From assembly GCA_027311205.1 (NCBI GenBank), contig DAICZI010000131.1:1-5924 (forward strand): 5,924 nucleotides of DNA, given 5' to 3'. The notes under the pieces are model-generated. The model had not been told where the DNA came from, searched no databases, and worked only from the letters and a program-made list of their open reading frames with translations. Shown here in pieces: positions 1 through 5,924 of the stretch (positions are counted from its first letter, which is position 1; each line of letters starts with the position of its first letter). The DNA comes from Beijerinckiaceae bacterium (GTDB lineage: Bacteria > Pseudomonadota > Alphaproteobacteria > Rhizobiales > Beijerinckiaceae). Position numbers and translations under genes: made by a program.

Positions 1-1037
1 GACGACACCAGGCGGCCTGGCGACGCCGGGTTGCTCGCCAGTTCAACGCGGGCCGCCTGCGGAGATGCTGCCGTTGGCGGATGCGGCGCTGGCCGTTGCT
101 GGGCCTTGGCTGACGCCGTCGGCTGCGCATCATGTTTGATGCCATTGAATTGGGGCGGAAAAAACCGCAAATCATCGCCACTCGGCGAGGCGCTGGCCAC
201 TTGCTGGCTCTGGCCCGTTTCGGCGGCATCGCCGCTGTCGCCGCCAAACAGCCGGGCAAAGAAGCCCTTGGGTTTGCCGATTGCCGTTACCGGAGCATTA
301 TGCCAGCCGCGCGATGCAATTTCAGCGCGCGCTTCCTCATAGCCCTTCAGCGGAACGCCATCGGCAGGGATGTCCACCGTCTTGCCGTTCGGGAACAGGC
401 GCACCAGCTGGGCGCGGGACATGCGCGGCCAATAGCGAACCGGGCCAGCGTCCAGATGCACGAAGGGCGTGCCTGAATGGGGATAATAGCCGACGCCGCC
501 CATTTGCATTTTCATGCCGATTTCGCGGATCTTTGACATCGGCACGTCGACATAGTGCTGATCCATGGCCTTGCCCAGAATATGCTGGGAGAACTTGGCA
601 ACAAGCCTGGAGCGGCTACGCAGCATGGCATTGGTTTGAGGCGTACGGTAGCCGCAGAGCACGACAATCGGCTCATGCGATCCCGACAGACGGTAAGCGT
701 CCCATACAATGTCAAACAGGTGAGGATCCATCTGGATTTCCTGCTTGCGGCGCCAGTCACGCAGAAACCAGTTGAGCTTGGCCAGAACGGCGGGATCATA
801 CTTGCCATTGACCATGTAGGTGGCGTCAATCGATTCGTGGGTGTGGGCATTGACCAGGTGCAGGGTGCGCGTGTCGCCATTGGCGACCGCGTTTTCTGTG
901 CCGGTCGAGGACAGAATCCCGATCATGGCGCTTGCACCAATCAGCGCCGCCCGCCATGCCTTGCCGTGAAGCCGAAGCCTGTTTCTTGCTGATTTCAAAG
1001 GTTCACTCGCAGATTTGTTATCGATCGGTACGGTCAC
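1..1037 (-). CDS. DUF882 / MepK (YcbK)-like periplasmic murein endopeptidase, 3' end off the left edge
   Basis: Predicted zinc-dependent peptidoglycan endopeptidase of the DUF882 (peptidase M15-like) family; the E. coli relative MepK cuts mDAP-mDAP (3-3) cross-links in the periplasm. Read from a GTG at 1037, 345 codons are open to the edge. Visible: a basic N-terminus and short hydrophobic stretch (about 30-42) ending in AVA-NG near 52, a likely signal peptide; the LAKLNWFLRDWR block (85-96); a GYRTPQTN block (129-136); then FSQHILGKAMDQH (149-161) and GGVGYYP...FVHLD (180-196). H152, D159 and H194 are the predicted metal ligands, all present. After about residue 240 comes a KGFFARLFGG linker and a Pro/Ala/Gln-rich low-complexity tail continuing past the edge. 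The start is uncertain: no ATG precedes the signal peptide, the GTG lacks a good ribosome site, and a TTG at 998 with GAGTGA five bases upstream would give a more usual signal peptide. It lies 181 nt downstream of the transpeptidase gene on the same strand. Family confident; precise bond cleaved is inferred. Confidence 0.88.
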   Translation of the reverse strand, partial: MTVPIDNKSASEPLKSARNRLRLHGKAWRAALIGASAMIGILSSTGTENAVANGDTRTLHLVNAHTHESIDATYMVNGKYDPAVLAKLNWFLRDWRRKQEIQMDPHLFDIVWDAYRLSGSHEPIVVLCGYRTPQTNAMLRSRSRLVAKFSQHILGKAMDQHYVDVPMSKIREIGMKMQMGGVGYYPHSGTPFVHLDAGPVRYWPRMSRAQLVRLFPNGKTVDIPADGVPLKGYEEARAEIASRGWHNAPVTAIGKPKGFFARLFGGDSGDAAETGQSQQVASASPSGDDLRFFPPQFNGIKHDAQPTASAKAQQRPAPHPPTAASPQAARVELASNPASPGRLVS

Positions 1038-1064
1038 GCGATGAGAGCCACAGAGTCTTTCTGC

Positions 1065-1080
1065 AATAAGGTTAATAAGG
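1065..1080. repeat. Short direct repeat AATAAGG-TT-AATAAGG upstream of the DUF882 gene
   Basis: Two identical 7-bp units (1065-1071 and 1074-1080) are separated by TT, giving a 9-bp period. They lie in the leader of the DUF882 gene, beside a possible extended -10 on the minus strand (TGGTATACA, 1081-1089). A tandem half-site for a DNA-binding protein is possible, but so is chance in this AT-richer stretch. Confidence 0.3.
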
Positions 1081-1179
1081 TGTATACCACCACCCACGAT
1101 GCCCGGTTAGCACCGTTGGATGGAAGAATCAAGCGTGACTTTGGCAGAAAGGTGGCGAGTTTGCTGTTGAACTGTGCCA

Positions 1180-1208
1180 AAAATAGCACATTCTGGCTAA
1201 AGTGTCAT
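1180..1208 (-). promoter_or_regulatory. Candidate sigma-70-type promoter for the DUF882 gene
   Basis: On the minus strand ATGACA (1203-1208, five of six bases of the -35 consensus) is followed after exactly 17 bases by TATTTT (1180-1185, four of six), preceded by TG plus one base as in an extended -10. It begins 11 bases after the transpeptidase stop codon. Transcription would start near 1173, leaving a leader of about 135 nt to the GTG or 175 nt to the TTG start. A second, weaker option is the extended -10 TGGTATACA at 1081-1089, which has no good -35. If real, the DUF882 gene has its own promoter besides any read-through from the transpeptidase. Confidence 0.4.
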
Positions 1209-1218
1209 AGACGATAGT

Positions 1219-2883
1219 CTAAGTTTTTAGGCCCAACGCGGTCTGGACCTTGCGAGCATATCCATAAAGGTCAGCAAACTGGGCCAGTTTACCTTCACGA
1301 TTTGCGTGAAGCGTAAAATATTCGATCTGAATAGGTATGTCCTGCTTAAACCGAAGATAATGTTCTTTGCTGCCGACCATCGACTTCAGACGTTTTTGCG
1401 GCCAGCTTGAACCCAATAAGGCGGCTGCCAACGAAAACGGCTCTTGCAACCGCACGCATCCGTGACTGAATGCGCGGGTGCGGCTGGAAAATAAGCGACG
1501 CTCCGAGGTGTCATGCAAATAAACCGATTGGTCATTTGGAAATATGAATTTGATAAGGCCAAGCGCGTTGTGCGGCCCCGGTGGCTGTTTTACAATAAGC
1601 TGCCCATGACTGACGCGCACATCGAAACCACGTGAAGCAAGATAATCCGGGTTGGCTTGCAGTTTTGGAATGAAGTCTTTTTTTATAATGGATTGTGGTA
1701 CGTGCCACGACGGATTAATAATAATATATTTTATGTTACTGTTCAACAGCGGCGTCGGAGTAGCCTGTTTACCAACGATAACCTTGCGGGCCAATAAGGT
1801 GTGGCCGTCCTGGCGCAGCCGCAAAGTGAATTCCGGCACATTCACGACAATCTGGGCACTGCCCCTGGCGGGTTGCTGCCAACGCCAAAATTCCATGTTG
1901 ACAACCAGGCTGTTACGTTCGGCACGCCAGCGCCGCAGCGCTAGATCGACGAGATTGCGGCGTTTGGGCGCGAATCGATTCGGCCCAACGGGGTCAGCGC
2001 TGGGTCTGTGATCCAGCAACCCGATCAGGCGGGTGCGGAGCCATTGATAACCGGCGTGACGCGGGTTTAGTTGCGCAAGGGTCTGGCCGGCGGCAGATTG
2101 TGCTGCCAGAACGCTGGCGATCACAGTTGCAGGCGGCAAAATCACCGGACGCAGTTCAACAAAGCGCGAGATATAGGCGGGGTTGACGCGCCCGCCCTGC
2201 GCTTGCCAGGCGTAATTGAGCACGGCGGCGGTCAGGGCGACATCAGCCGCGCCGGTTGGCGTGGCGTTCATCGCTGGCACGGGTGTCTGCGCGAGATTGA
2301 TGCCGTCATGGGCCGCGAGCAGCAGGCGATGGGCCAAAGACTGCGCGGCCGGACTCCATTGCGCGTTGGCTGCGACGCCCGAAGTCATAAAAATCGGCTG
2401 GTCTGCCGTGAGGGCATATTGCTGGGTCACGGCCTGACGGAAATTTCCATAAGTCCGGGCGAAGCTGGCATTGCCCTGGGGCTGGCGCGGCGAGGGCAGC
2501 GCTGCCAAGGCAGCGACAAGTGCAGGATCGGCGGGCGGGTTTGCCGGTGCGACGGGCGTTGGCGTGACGGCAACTGGCGGAGACGCTGGAACGGACGGCG
2601 CGGCCGAAACCGCGGGCACGGCTGGGCGTGGCGCTGGCGACGCGGGCGTGCCGTAATCAAGGTGAACGATCTGGGCCTTTGCGGGCTTGGGCAAGGTCAC
2701 CGTCACGGGTGGCAGCGGCGGCAGGATGATGTCCGACGGCTGGTTCCCTGCCTGCGGCGTTTGGGCTCTGGCTTGCAGCCCTGGGGCACACAGCAATGCC
2801 GCCATGGCGCCTGCCGCGAGCCATCGTGCAGCTTCCGGCATCAAAACCTGACTGACGGGCTTGTGTTTGTGCAAAGTTTTCAT
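1219..2883 (-). CDS. Secreted L,D-transpeptidase of the YcbB (LdtD) type, YkuD catalytic domain
   Basis: Predicted periplasmic L,D-transpeptidase that forms 3-3 cross-links between peptidoglycan stems through a cysteine acyl-enzyme. From the ATG at 2883 it is 554 residues. Order: signal peptide 1-40 (hydrophobic core about 21-34, ARA cleavage site before Q41); Pro/Ala-rich linker about 79-136; an alpha-helical scaffold region about 140-300; YkuD domain about 344-490. The catalytic block has YLHDT (H457) and FSHGCVRL (S473, H474, C476), all key residues intact. A recognisable PG_binding_1 module, inserted in many YcbB proteins, is not seen. The frame stays open to a TTG at 3012 that overlaps the regulator's stop by four bases (TTGA), adding 43 residues; I prefer the ATG because it gives a normal signal peptide and the extension has no domain. 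The ribosome site of the ATG is weak. The catalytic half is markedly AT-richer than the N-terminal half. It sits between the regulator and the DUF882 endopeptidase, all on the minus strand. Confidence 0.92.
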   Translation of the reverse strand: MKTLHKHKPVSQVLMPEAARWLAAGAMAALLCAPGLQARAQTPQAGNQPSDIILPPLPPVTVTLPKPAKAQIVHLDYGTPASPAPRPAVPAVSAAPSVPASPPVAVTPTPVAPANPPADPALVAALAALPSPRQPQGNASFARTYGNFRQAVTQQYALTADQPIFMTSGVAANAQWSPAAQSLAHRLLLAAHDGINLAQTPVPAMNATPTGAADVALTAAVLNYAWQAQGGRVNPAYISRFVELRPVILPPATVIASVLAAQSAAGQTLAQLNPRHAGYQWLRTRLIGLLDHRPSADPVGPNRFAPKRRNLVDLALRRWRAERNSLVVNMEFWRWQQPARGSAQIVVNVPEFTLRLRQDGHTLLARKVIVGKQATPTPLLNSNIKYIIINPSWHVPQSIIKKDFIPKLQANPDYLASRGFDVRVSHGQLIVKQPPGPHNALGLIKFIFPNDQSVYLHDTSERRLFSSRTRAFSHGCVRLQEPFSLAAALLGSSWPQKRLKSMVGSKEHYLRFKQDIPIQIEYFTLHANREGKLAQFADLYGYARKVQTALGLKT

Positions 2884-2983
2884 GGTTCTGACTGAACGGG
2901 CATTTATGGCGTTATCGTGCCGGATGAGGCGCCCGATTGGCTCCCCATCCAAATTTTCCGAGATTGTGGCAACAAAGTCACAG

Positions 2984-2998
2984 TTTGACAGTGTCAAA
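2984..2998. promoter_or_regulatory. Perfect 15-nt palindrome TTTGACA-G-TGTCAAA, possible operator
   Basis: Arms of 7 bp (2984-2990 and 2992-2998) flank one central base, in the gap between the regulator stop (3009) and the transpeptidase ATG (2883). Each arm contains TTGACA, the sigma-70 -35 consensus, in both directions. Reading leftward, the base spacing of 17 leads to TGTTGC, a poor -10, so a promoter is not established. It resembles FNR/FixK boxes (TTGA-N6-TCAA) but has five rather than six central bases. The one-base centre rules out an RNA hairpin terminator; a dimer-binding DNA site is the better reading. Confidence 0.4.
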
Positions 2999-3008
2999 GG
3001 ACGTCGCT

Positions 3009-4523
3009 TCAAGCGGCGAAATTACCTTGGCCGGAAGCCTGCGGCTCCAGGATTTCGCCAAGAGCGCCGTCCTCCATGCCGAAGTCTTTCATCTTGCGGT
3101 AAAGCGTCGAGCGTCCGATCCCGAGTTTGCGCGCCATTTCTGACATCTGGCTGCGGTAGTGGGCGAGCGCGAAGCGGATGACCTCAGCCTCCATGTCCTC
3201 CAGACGGCGCACATCGCCATTTTCGTCGAGCAGGCTCAAAACATTGGGATCACGCACTTCGACGCGCAGGATTTCACGCGGCGCTTGCAGGGGAACCTGC
3301 GTCGGCAAGGGCGGAATGCGCACGTCAAACCCGTCGATCTGCGCGGCGATCTGCGGAAATTCAGTTATGGTGAGTTCGTCCGCATCGTCCGCCAGCACCA
3401 CGGCACGAAACACCGCATTTTCCAATTGGCGGACGTTGCCCGGCCATGCGTAAGCATTAAGCAGCGCCTGGACCTCGGCGGTCAGACCCCGCAACTCGGG
3501 CTTGCCTTCCTCAGCGGCAAAACGGGCCAGAAAGCGTCGCGCCATCGGCACAATTTCCTCGCGGCGCTGGCGCAAGGGCGGCACGGTGATCGGAAACACA
3601 TTAAGGCGGTAATAAAGGTCTTCACGGAAACGCCCGGCCTTGACCAGTTCGATCAGGTTTTGGTTGGTCGCCGAAATCAAGCGGATATCGACCTTGACCG
3701 GACGCTTGGCTCCGACGGGGTCAATTTCACCCTCCTGCAGGGCGCGCAGCAGCTTGACCTGCGTTTCCAGCGGCAATTCACCGATTTCGTCGAGAAACAG
3801 CGTGCCACCATGGGCTTCCTGAAATTTGCCGATGTGCCGCTCGGTGGCGCCGGTAAAGGCACCCTTTTCATGGCCAAACAGGATGGATTCAACCAGATGT
3901 TCGGGCAATGCGCCGCAATTGACGGTGATGAAGGCCTTGCCGCGGCGTTCCGACGTGCCCTGAATGGCGCGGGCCACCAATTCCTTGCCTACGCCTGATT
4001 CGCCCTCGATCAACACTGGGATCGAGGATTTGGCAGCGCGCTCGCCAAGGCGCACAACACGCTCCATCTCCGGGCTTGAGGCGATAATATCGCGAAAGGT
4101 CATCACACCGGCGGCGCGGCGGGTCATCTGGCGCACTTCACCAGCAAGCGCATCAGCCCGCAGCGCATTGCGAATCGACACCTGCAAGCGCTCGGCGCCG
4201 ACCGGTTTCACTACAAAATCAAAGGCCCCCGCCCGCATGGCGGAAATCGCCGATTCGATCGAACCGTGTGCGGTCTGCACAATCACTGGTACGTCGAGCC
4301 GCAGATCGCGCAGGCGTCCGAGCACCCCCATGCCGTCAAGGTTGGGCATCACGAGATCGAGAATGACAAGGTCAATGGCGGGCAGATGCGCCGCTGTCAG
4401 GCGCTCCAGCGCGAGATCACCGCTCTCGCAAACCTCGCAGGAATAGCCAAATCGCCGCGCCATGGCTTCGAGCAAACGTCGCTGCACCGGATCGTCGTCA
4501 ACAATCAAAAGGGTGGATGTCAT
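3009..4523 (-). CDS. NtrC-family sigma-54-type response regulator (REC, AAA+, Fis-type HTH)
   Basis: Cytoplasmic two-component response regulator of 504 residues, complete. Receiver domain 1-120: acidic pocket D9-D11, phosphoacceptor D56 in LDLVMP, T84 and K106. Central AAA+ domain about 145-380: Walker A GESGVGKE (174-181), GAFTGA loop (221-226) needed for contact with sigma-54, Walker [10 protein letters not shown] (242-250), sensor I SATN (284-287), [12 protein letters not shown] (297-308) with the arginine finger, and sensor [12 protein letters not shown] (360-369). A linker of about 60 residues leads to a Fis-type HTH (441-482) with [16 protein letters not shown]. All functional residues are intact, so it should activate sigma-54 promoters on phosphorylation. 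The ATG at 4523 has GAGG four bases upstream (4528-4531). No histidine kinase gene is visible. It lies upstream of the transpeptidase on the same strand and diverges from the oligopeptidase gene. Its target genes cannot be read from the sequence; control of the adjacent cell-wall genes is inference only. Confidence 0.95.
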   Translation of the reverse strand: MTSTLLIVDDDPVQRRLLEAMARRFGYSCEVCESGDLALERLTAAHLPAIDLVILDLVMPNLDGMGVLGRLRDLRLDVPVIVQTAHGSIESAISAMRAGAFDFVVKPVGAERLQVSIRNALRADALAGEVRQMTRRAAGVMTFRDIIASSPEMERVVRLGERAAKSSIPVLIEGESGVGKELVARAIQGTSERRGKAFITVNCGALPEHLVESILFGHEKGAFTGATERHIGKFQEAHGGTLFLDEIGELPLETQVKLLRALQEGEIDPVGAKRPVKVDIRLISATNQNLIELVKAGRFREDLYYRLNVFPITVPPLRQRREEIVPMARRFLARFAAEEGKPELRGLTAEVQALLNAYAWPGNVRQLENAVFRAVVLADDADELTITEFPQIAAQIDGFDVRIPPLPTQVPLQAPREILRVEVRDPNVLSLLDENGDVRRLEDMEAEVIRFALAHYRSQMSEMARKLGIGRSTLYRKMKDFGMEDGALGEILEPQASGQGNFAA

Positions 4524-4730
4524 ACCGCCTCAAAAGCCCAAGGGTCGCCAGCCAAACACCAACGCCTCGAGCCAGATGCTGAACGAACAGGGTAAACAGC
4601 ACTTTAACGGCCGCTCTTTTGGCGCTGACGTGGCATGGCTGTGCTCGACCCCGCTGCTCTTGATTGCCAGTCGGCCCTGCAATCTTCTAAGAGGAAGGAT
4701 AGCTCGCCAAAGTTCGCAGGGGTGTTCATC
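4524..4730. promoter_or_regulatory. Divergent intergenic region between the regulator and the oligopeptidase genes
   Basis: These 207 bases must carry start signals for both divergent genes. Rightward, TTGATT (4660-4665, four or five bases like a -35) is followed after 17 bases by TCTTCT (4683-4688), a weak -10, leaving a leader of roughly 40 nt to the ATG at 4731. Leftward I see no convincing -35/-10 pair. Ribosome sites are clear on both sides: GAGG for the regulator and AGGGG for the peptidase. No convincing inverted repeat or sigma-54 site was found; two near-misses are listed among the rejected items. Confidence 0.45.
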
Positions 4731-5924
4731 ATGTCGGCATTGCAGTCATCGTCCCGCCCGGTAGCCGAAGCTTTGCCGGAATGGGACTTGCGCGATCTGT
4801 ATCCGTCGATGGACGGGCCGGAGGTGGCCGCCGACATGGCGGCACTGGTCAGCGAGGCTGCTGCCTTCGCCAAGGATTATCGCGGCAAGCTTGCCGGGAT
4901 GGCTACCAATGCCCATGATTTCGCCGAAGCTGTGCGGCGTTTTGAAGCGATCGAGGACAAGGCCGGACGGCTCATGTCCTACGCCGGCCTGATTTATGCT
5001 GGCGATACCAGCAATCCCGCCCATGCGAAGTTTTATGGCGACACGCAGGAACGCCTGACGACGGCTGGCTCTGATCTGATTTTCTTCACCCTCGAAATCA
5101 ACCGTCTGGACGAAGCGGTCATTGCGGCGCTCTGCGCCGATCCGGCGCTGGCGCGCTATGAGCCGTGGTTTGCCGATGTTCGTCGTGAAAAACCGTATCA
5201 GCTTGAGGATCGAATCGAACAATTGTTCCATGAAAAATCGATCACCGGGCGCGGTGCCTGGAACCGGCTGTTTGATGAGACCATCGCCGATCTCCGCTTC
5301 AAGGTGCGGGGCCAAAGCCTGACGCTGGATCCGACGCTGAACATGTTGCAAAACCCGCGTGCCTCGATGCGCAAAGCCGCCGCGGCCGCGCTGACGGTTG
5401 GCCTCAGCGGGCATGTGCGCACCTTCACGCTTATTACCAACACGCTTGCCAAGGACCGCGAGATTTCTGACCAGTGGCGCGGTTTCAAGGATGTCGCAGC
5501 CAGCCGCCATCTTTCCAACCGGGTGGAAGGCGAAGTGGTCGATGCCATGGTCAGCGCGGTGGAAGCGGCGTGGCCGCAGCTCTCGCATCGCTACTACAAG
5601 TTGAAGGCCAAGTGGTTTGGAGTGCCGCAGCTCGATTATTGGGATCGCAACGCGCCCTTGCCCGACGCCTCAAAGCGCCTTACCCCCTGGAGCGAGGCGC
5701 GTGACACCGTGCTCGCTGCCTACCAGAATTTTTCGCCACGCATGGCTGATATTGCCGACAGGTTCTTCAAGTCGGACTGGATCGATGCGGCGATGCGGCC
5801 AGGCAAGGCGCCAGGTGCCTTCGCGCACCCCACCGTGCCCTCGGCCCACCCCTATGTGCTGATCAATTATCAGGGCAAGACCCGTGATGTGATGACGCTG
5901 GCCCATGAATTGGGCCATGGCGTG
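4731..5924 (+). CDS. pepF: Oligoendopeptidase F-like M3B zinc metallopeptidase, 3' end off the right edge
   Basis: Predicted cytoplasmic thimet-like zinc peptidase that cleaves short peptides, belonging to the M3B/PepF family. The 398 codons present start with the family-typical N-terminus EWDLRDLYP (17-25), continue through a long helical region, and include KAKWFGVPQLDYWDRNAPLP (about 290-310), a conserved PepF stretch. The frame ends two codons after the active site HELGH (392-396): H392 and H396 bind zinc and E393 is catalytic. The third zinc ligand, a glutamate further downstream, is outside the window; with a usual family size near 600 residues, about one third is missing. The ATG at 4731 has AGGGG eight bases upstream (4718-4722); an in-frame GTG at 4722 overlaps that site and is less likely. 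No signal peptide is seen. It is divergent from the response regulator. A role in recycling peptides, possibly cell-wall derived, is only inference from context. Confidence 0.93.
   Translation, partial: MSALQSSSRPVAEALPEWDLRDLYPSMDGPEVAADMAALVSEAAAFAKDYRGKLAGMATNAHDFAEAVRRFEAIEDKAGRLMSYAGLIYAGDTSNPAHAKFYGDTQERLTTAGSDLIFFTLEINRLDEAVIAALCADPALARYEPWFADVRREKPYQLEDRIEQLFHEKSITGRGAWNRLFDETIADLRFKVRGQSLTLDPTLNMLQNPRASMRKAAAAALTVGLSGHVRTFTLITNTLAKDREISDQWRGFKDVAASRHLSNRVEGEVVDAMVSAVEAAWPQLSHRYYKLKAKWFGVPQLDYWDRNAPLPDASKRLTPWSEARDTVLAAYQNFSPRMADIADRFFKSDWIDAAMRPGKAPGAFAHPTVPSAHPYVLINYQGKTRDVMTLAHELGHGV

Noticed and set aside
281..992. Overlapping open frames on both strands in the DUF882 region
   Set aside because: The real frame is the minus-strand one carrying the SQH...GKAMD and FVHLD blocks; it has no stop in the window, and the others are out-of-frame readings.
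1141..1157. Plus-strand GG-N10-GC match (TTGGCAGAAAGGTGGC)
   Set aside because: Points toward a convergent gene with no plus-strand gene downstream, and matches only the invariant bases plus a few others.
1173..1190. Inverted repeat TGTGC-N8-GCACA
   Set aside because: Arms of only five bases around a large loop; it overlaps the candidate -10 and could be an operator, but there is no further support.
1208..1221. Inverted repeat TAGAC-GATA-GTCTA over the transpeptidase stop codon as a terminator
   Set aside because: Five AT-rich base pairs with no following T-run; too weak for an intrinsic terminator.
2071..2895. Long plus-strand open frame opposite the transpeptidase gene
   Set aside because: It is antisense to a gene with clear signal peptide and catalytic motifs, is rich in Gly/Arg/Trp, and matches no family I know; an artefact of high GC.
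3159..3998. Long plus-strand open frame opposite the response regulator
   Set aside because: It covers the AAA+ and HTH coding sequence on the other strand, whose motifs are intact; the antisense product shows no domain.
4536..4550. Possible minus-strand sigma-54 site (TGGCGACCCTTGGGC) for autoregulation of the regulator
   Set aside because: GG-N10-GC spacing fits but other consensus bases do not, and transcription would begin about two bases before the ATG, excluding its ribosome site.
4585..4605. GAACGAACAGGGTAAAC as an alphaproteobacterial LexA (SOS) box
   Set aside because: Spacing of the GAAC/GTTC half-sites does not match the N7 spacing of known alphaproteobacterial LexA sites.
4631..4645. 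Possible sigma-54 promoter (TGGCATGGCTGTGCT) ahead of the oligopeptidase
   Set aside because: The GG and GC elements are nine bases apart instead of the strict ten, so RpoN should not use it.
4746..5588. 280-codon minus-strand open frame opposite the oligopeptidase gene
   Set aside because: The plus strand encodes the PepF family in full, with WDLRDLYP and HELGH; the antisense frame is a GC-driven shadow.

Overview
The window reads as chromosomal DNA from an alphaproteobacterium. The basis is high GC content, a DUF882 protein carrying the long form of its motif block, a YcbB-type L,D-transpeptidase, an NtrC-type regulator and an M3B oligopeptidase, all resembling alphaproteobacterial members of their families. 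This is inferred from remembered family features, not from a database search. I see no mobile element, CRISPR array, rRNA or tRNA.

Layout: three genes run leftward on the minus strand and one runs rightward. (1) Positions 1-1037, minus: a DUF882/MepK-like periplasmic peptidoglycan endopeptidase, cut by the left edge. (2) Positions 1038-1218: a non-coding gap with a plausible promoter just after the transpeptidase stop codon. (3) Positions 1219-2883, minus: a secreted YkuD-domain L,D-transpeptidase, with a 125-nt gap upstream holding a perfect 15-nt palindrome. (4) Positions 3009-4523, minus: a complete NtrC-type response regulator with REC, AAA+ and Fis-type HTH domains. (5) Positions 4524-4730: a divergent intergenic region. 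(6) Positions 4731-5924, plus: an oligoendopeptidase F-like zinc peptidase, cut by the right edge immediately after its HExxH motif.

The transpeptidase and the DUF882 protein form a coherent pair. YkuD transpeptidases make 3-3 (mDAP-mDAP) cross-links in peptidoglycan, and the MepK family cuts such links; in E. coli ldtD (ycbB) and mepK (ycbK) are also neighbours. The regulator lies directly upstream on the same strand, so it may belong to the same transcription unit or control it, but no sensor kinase is visible here. The cytoplasmic oligopeptidase is divergent and may share only the intergenic region. The genes are recognisable families; the less ordinary points are the regulator next to a make/cut pair for 3-3 cross-links, the palindrome, the compact transpeptidase architecture and the AT-rich catalytic half of the transpeptidase gene.
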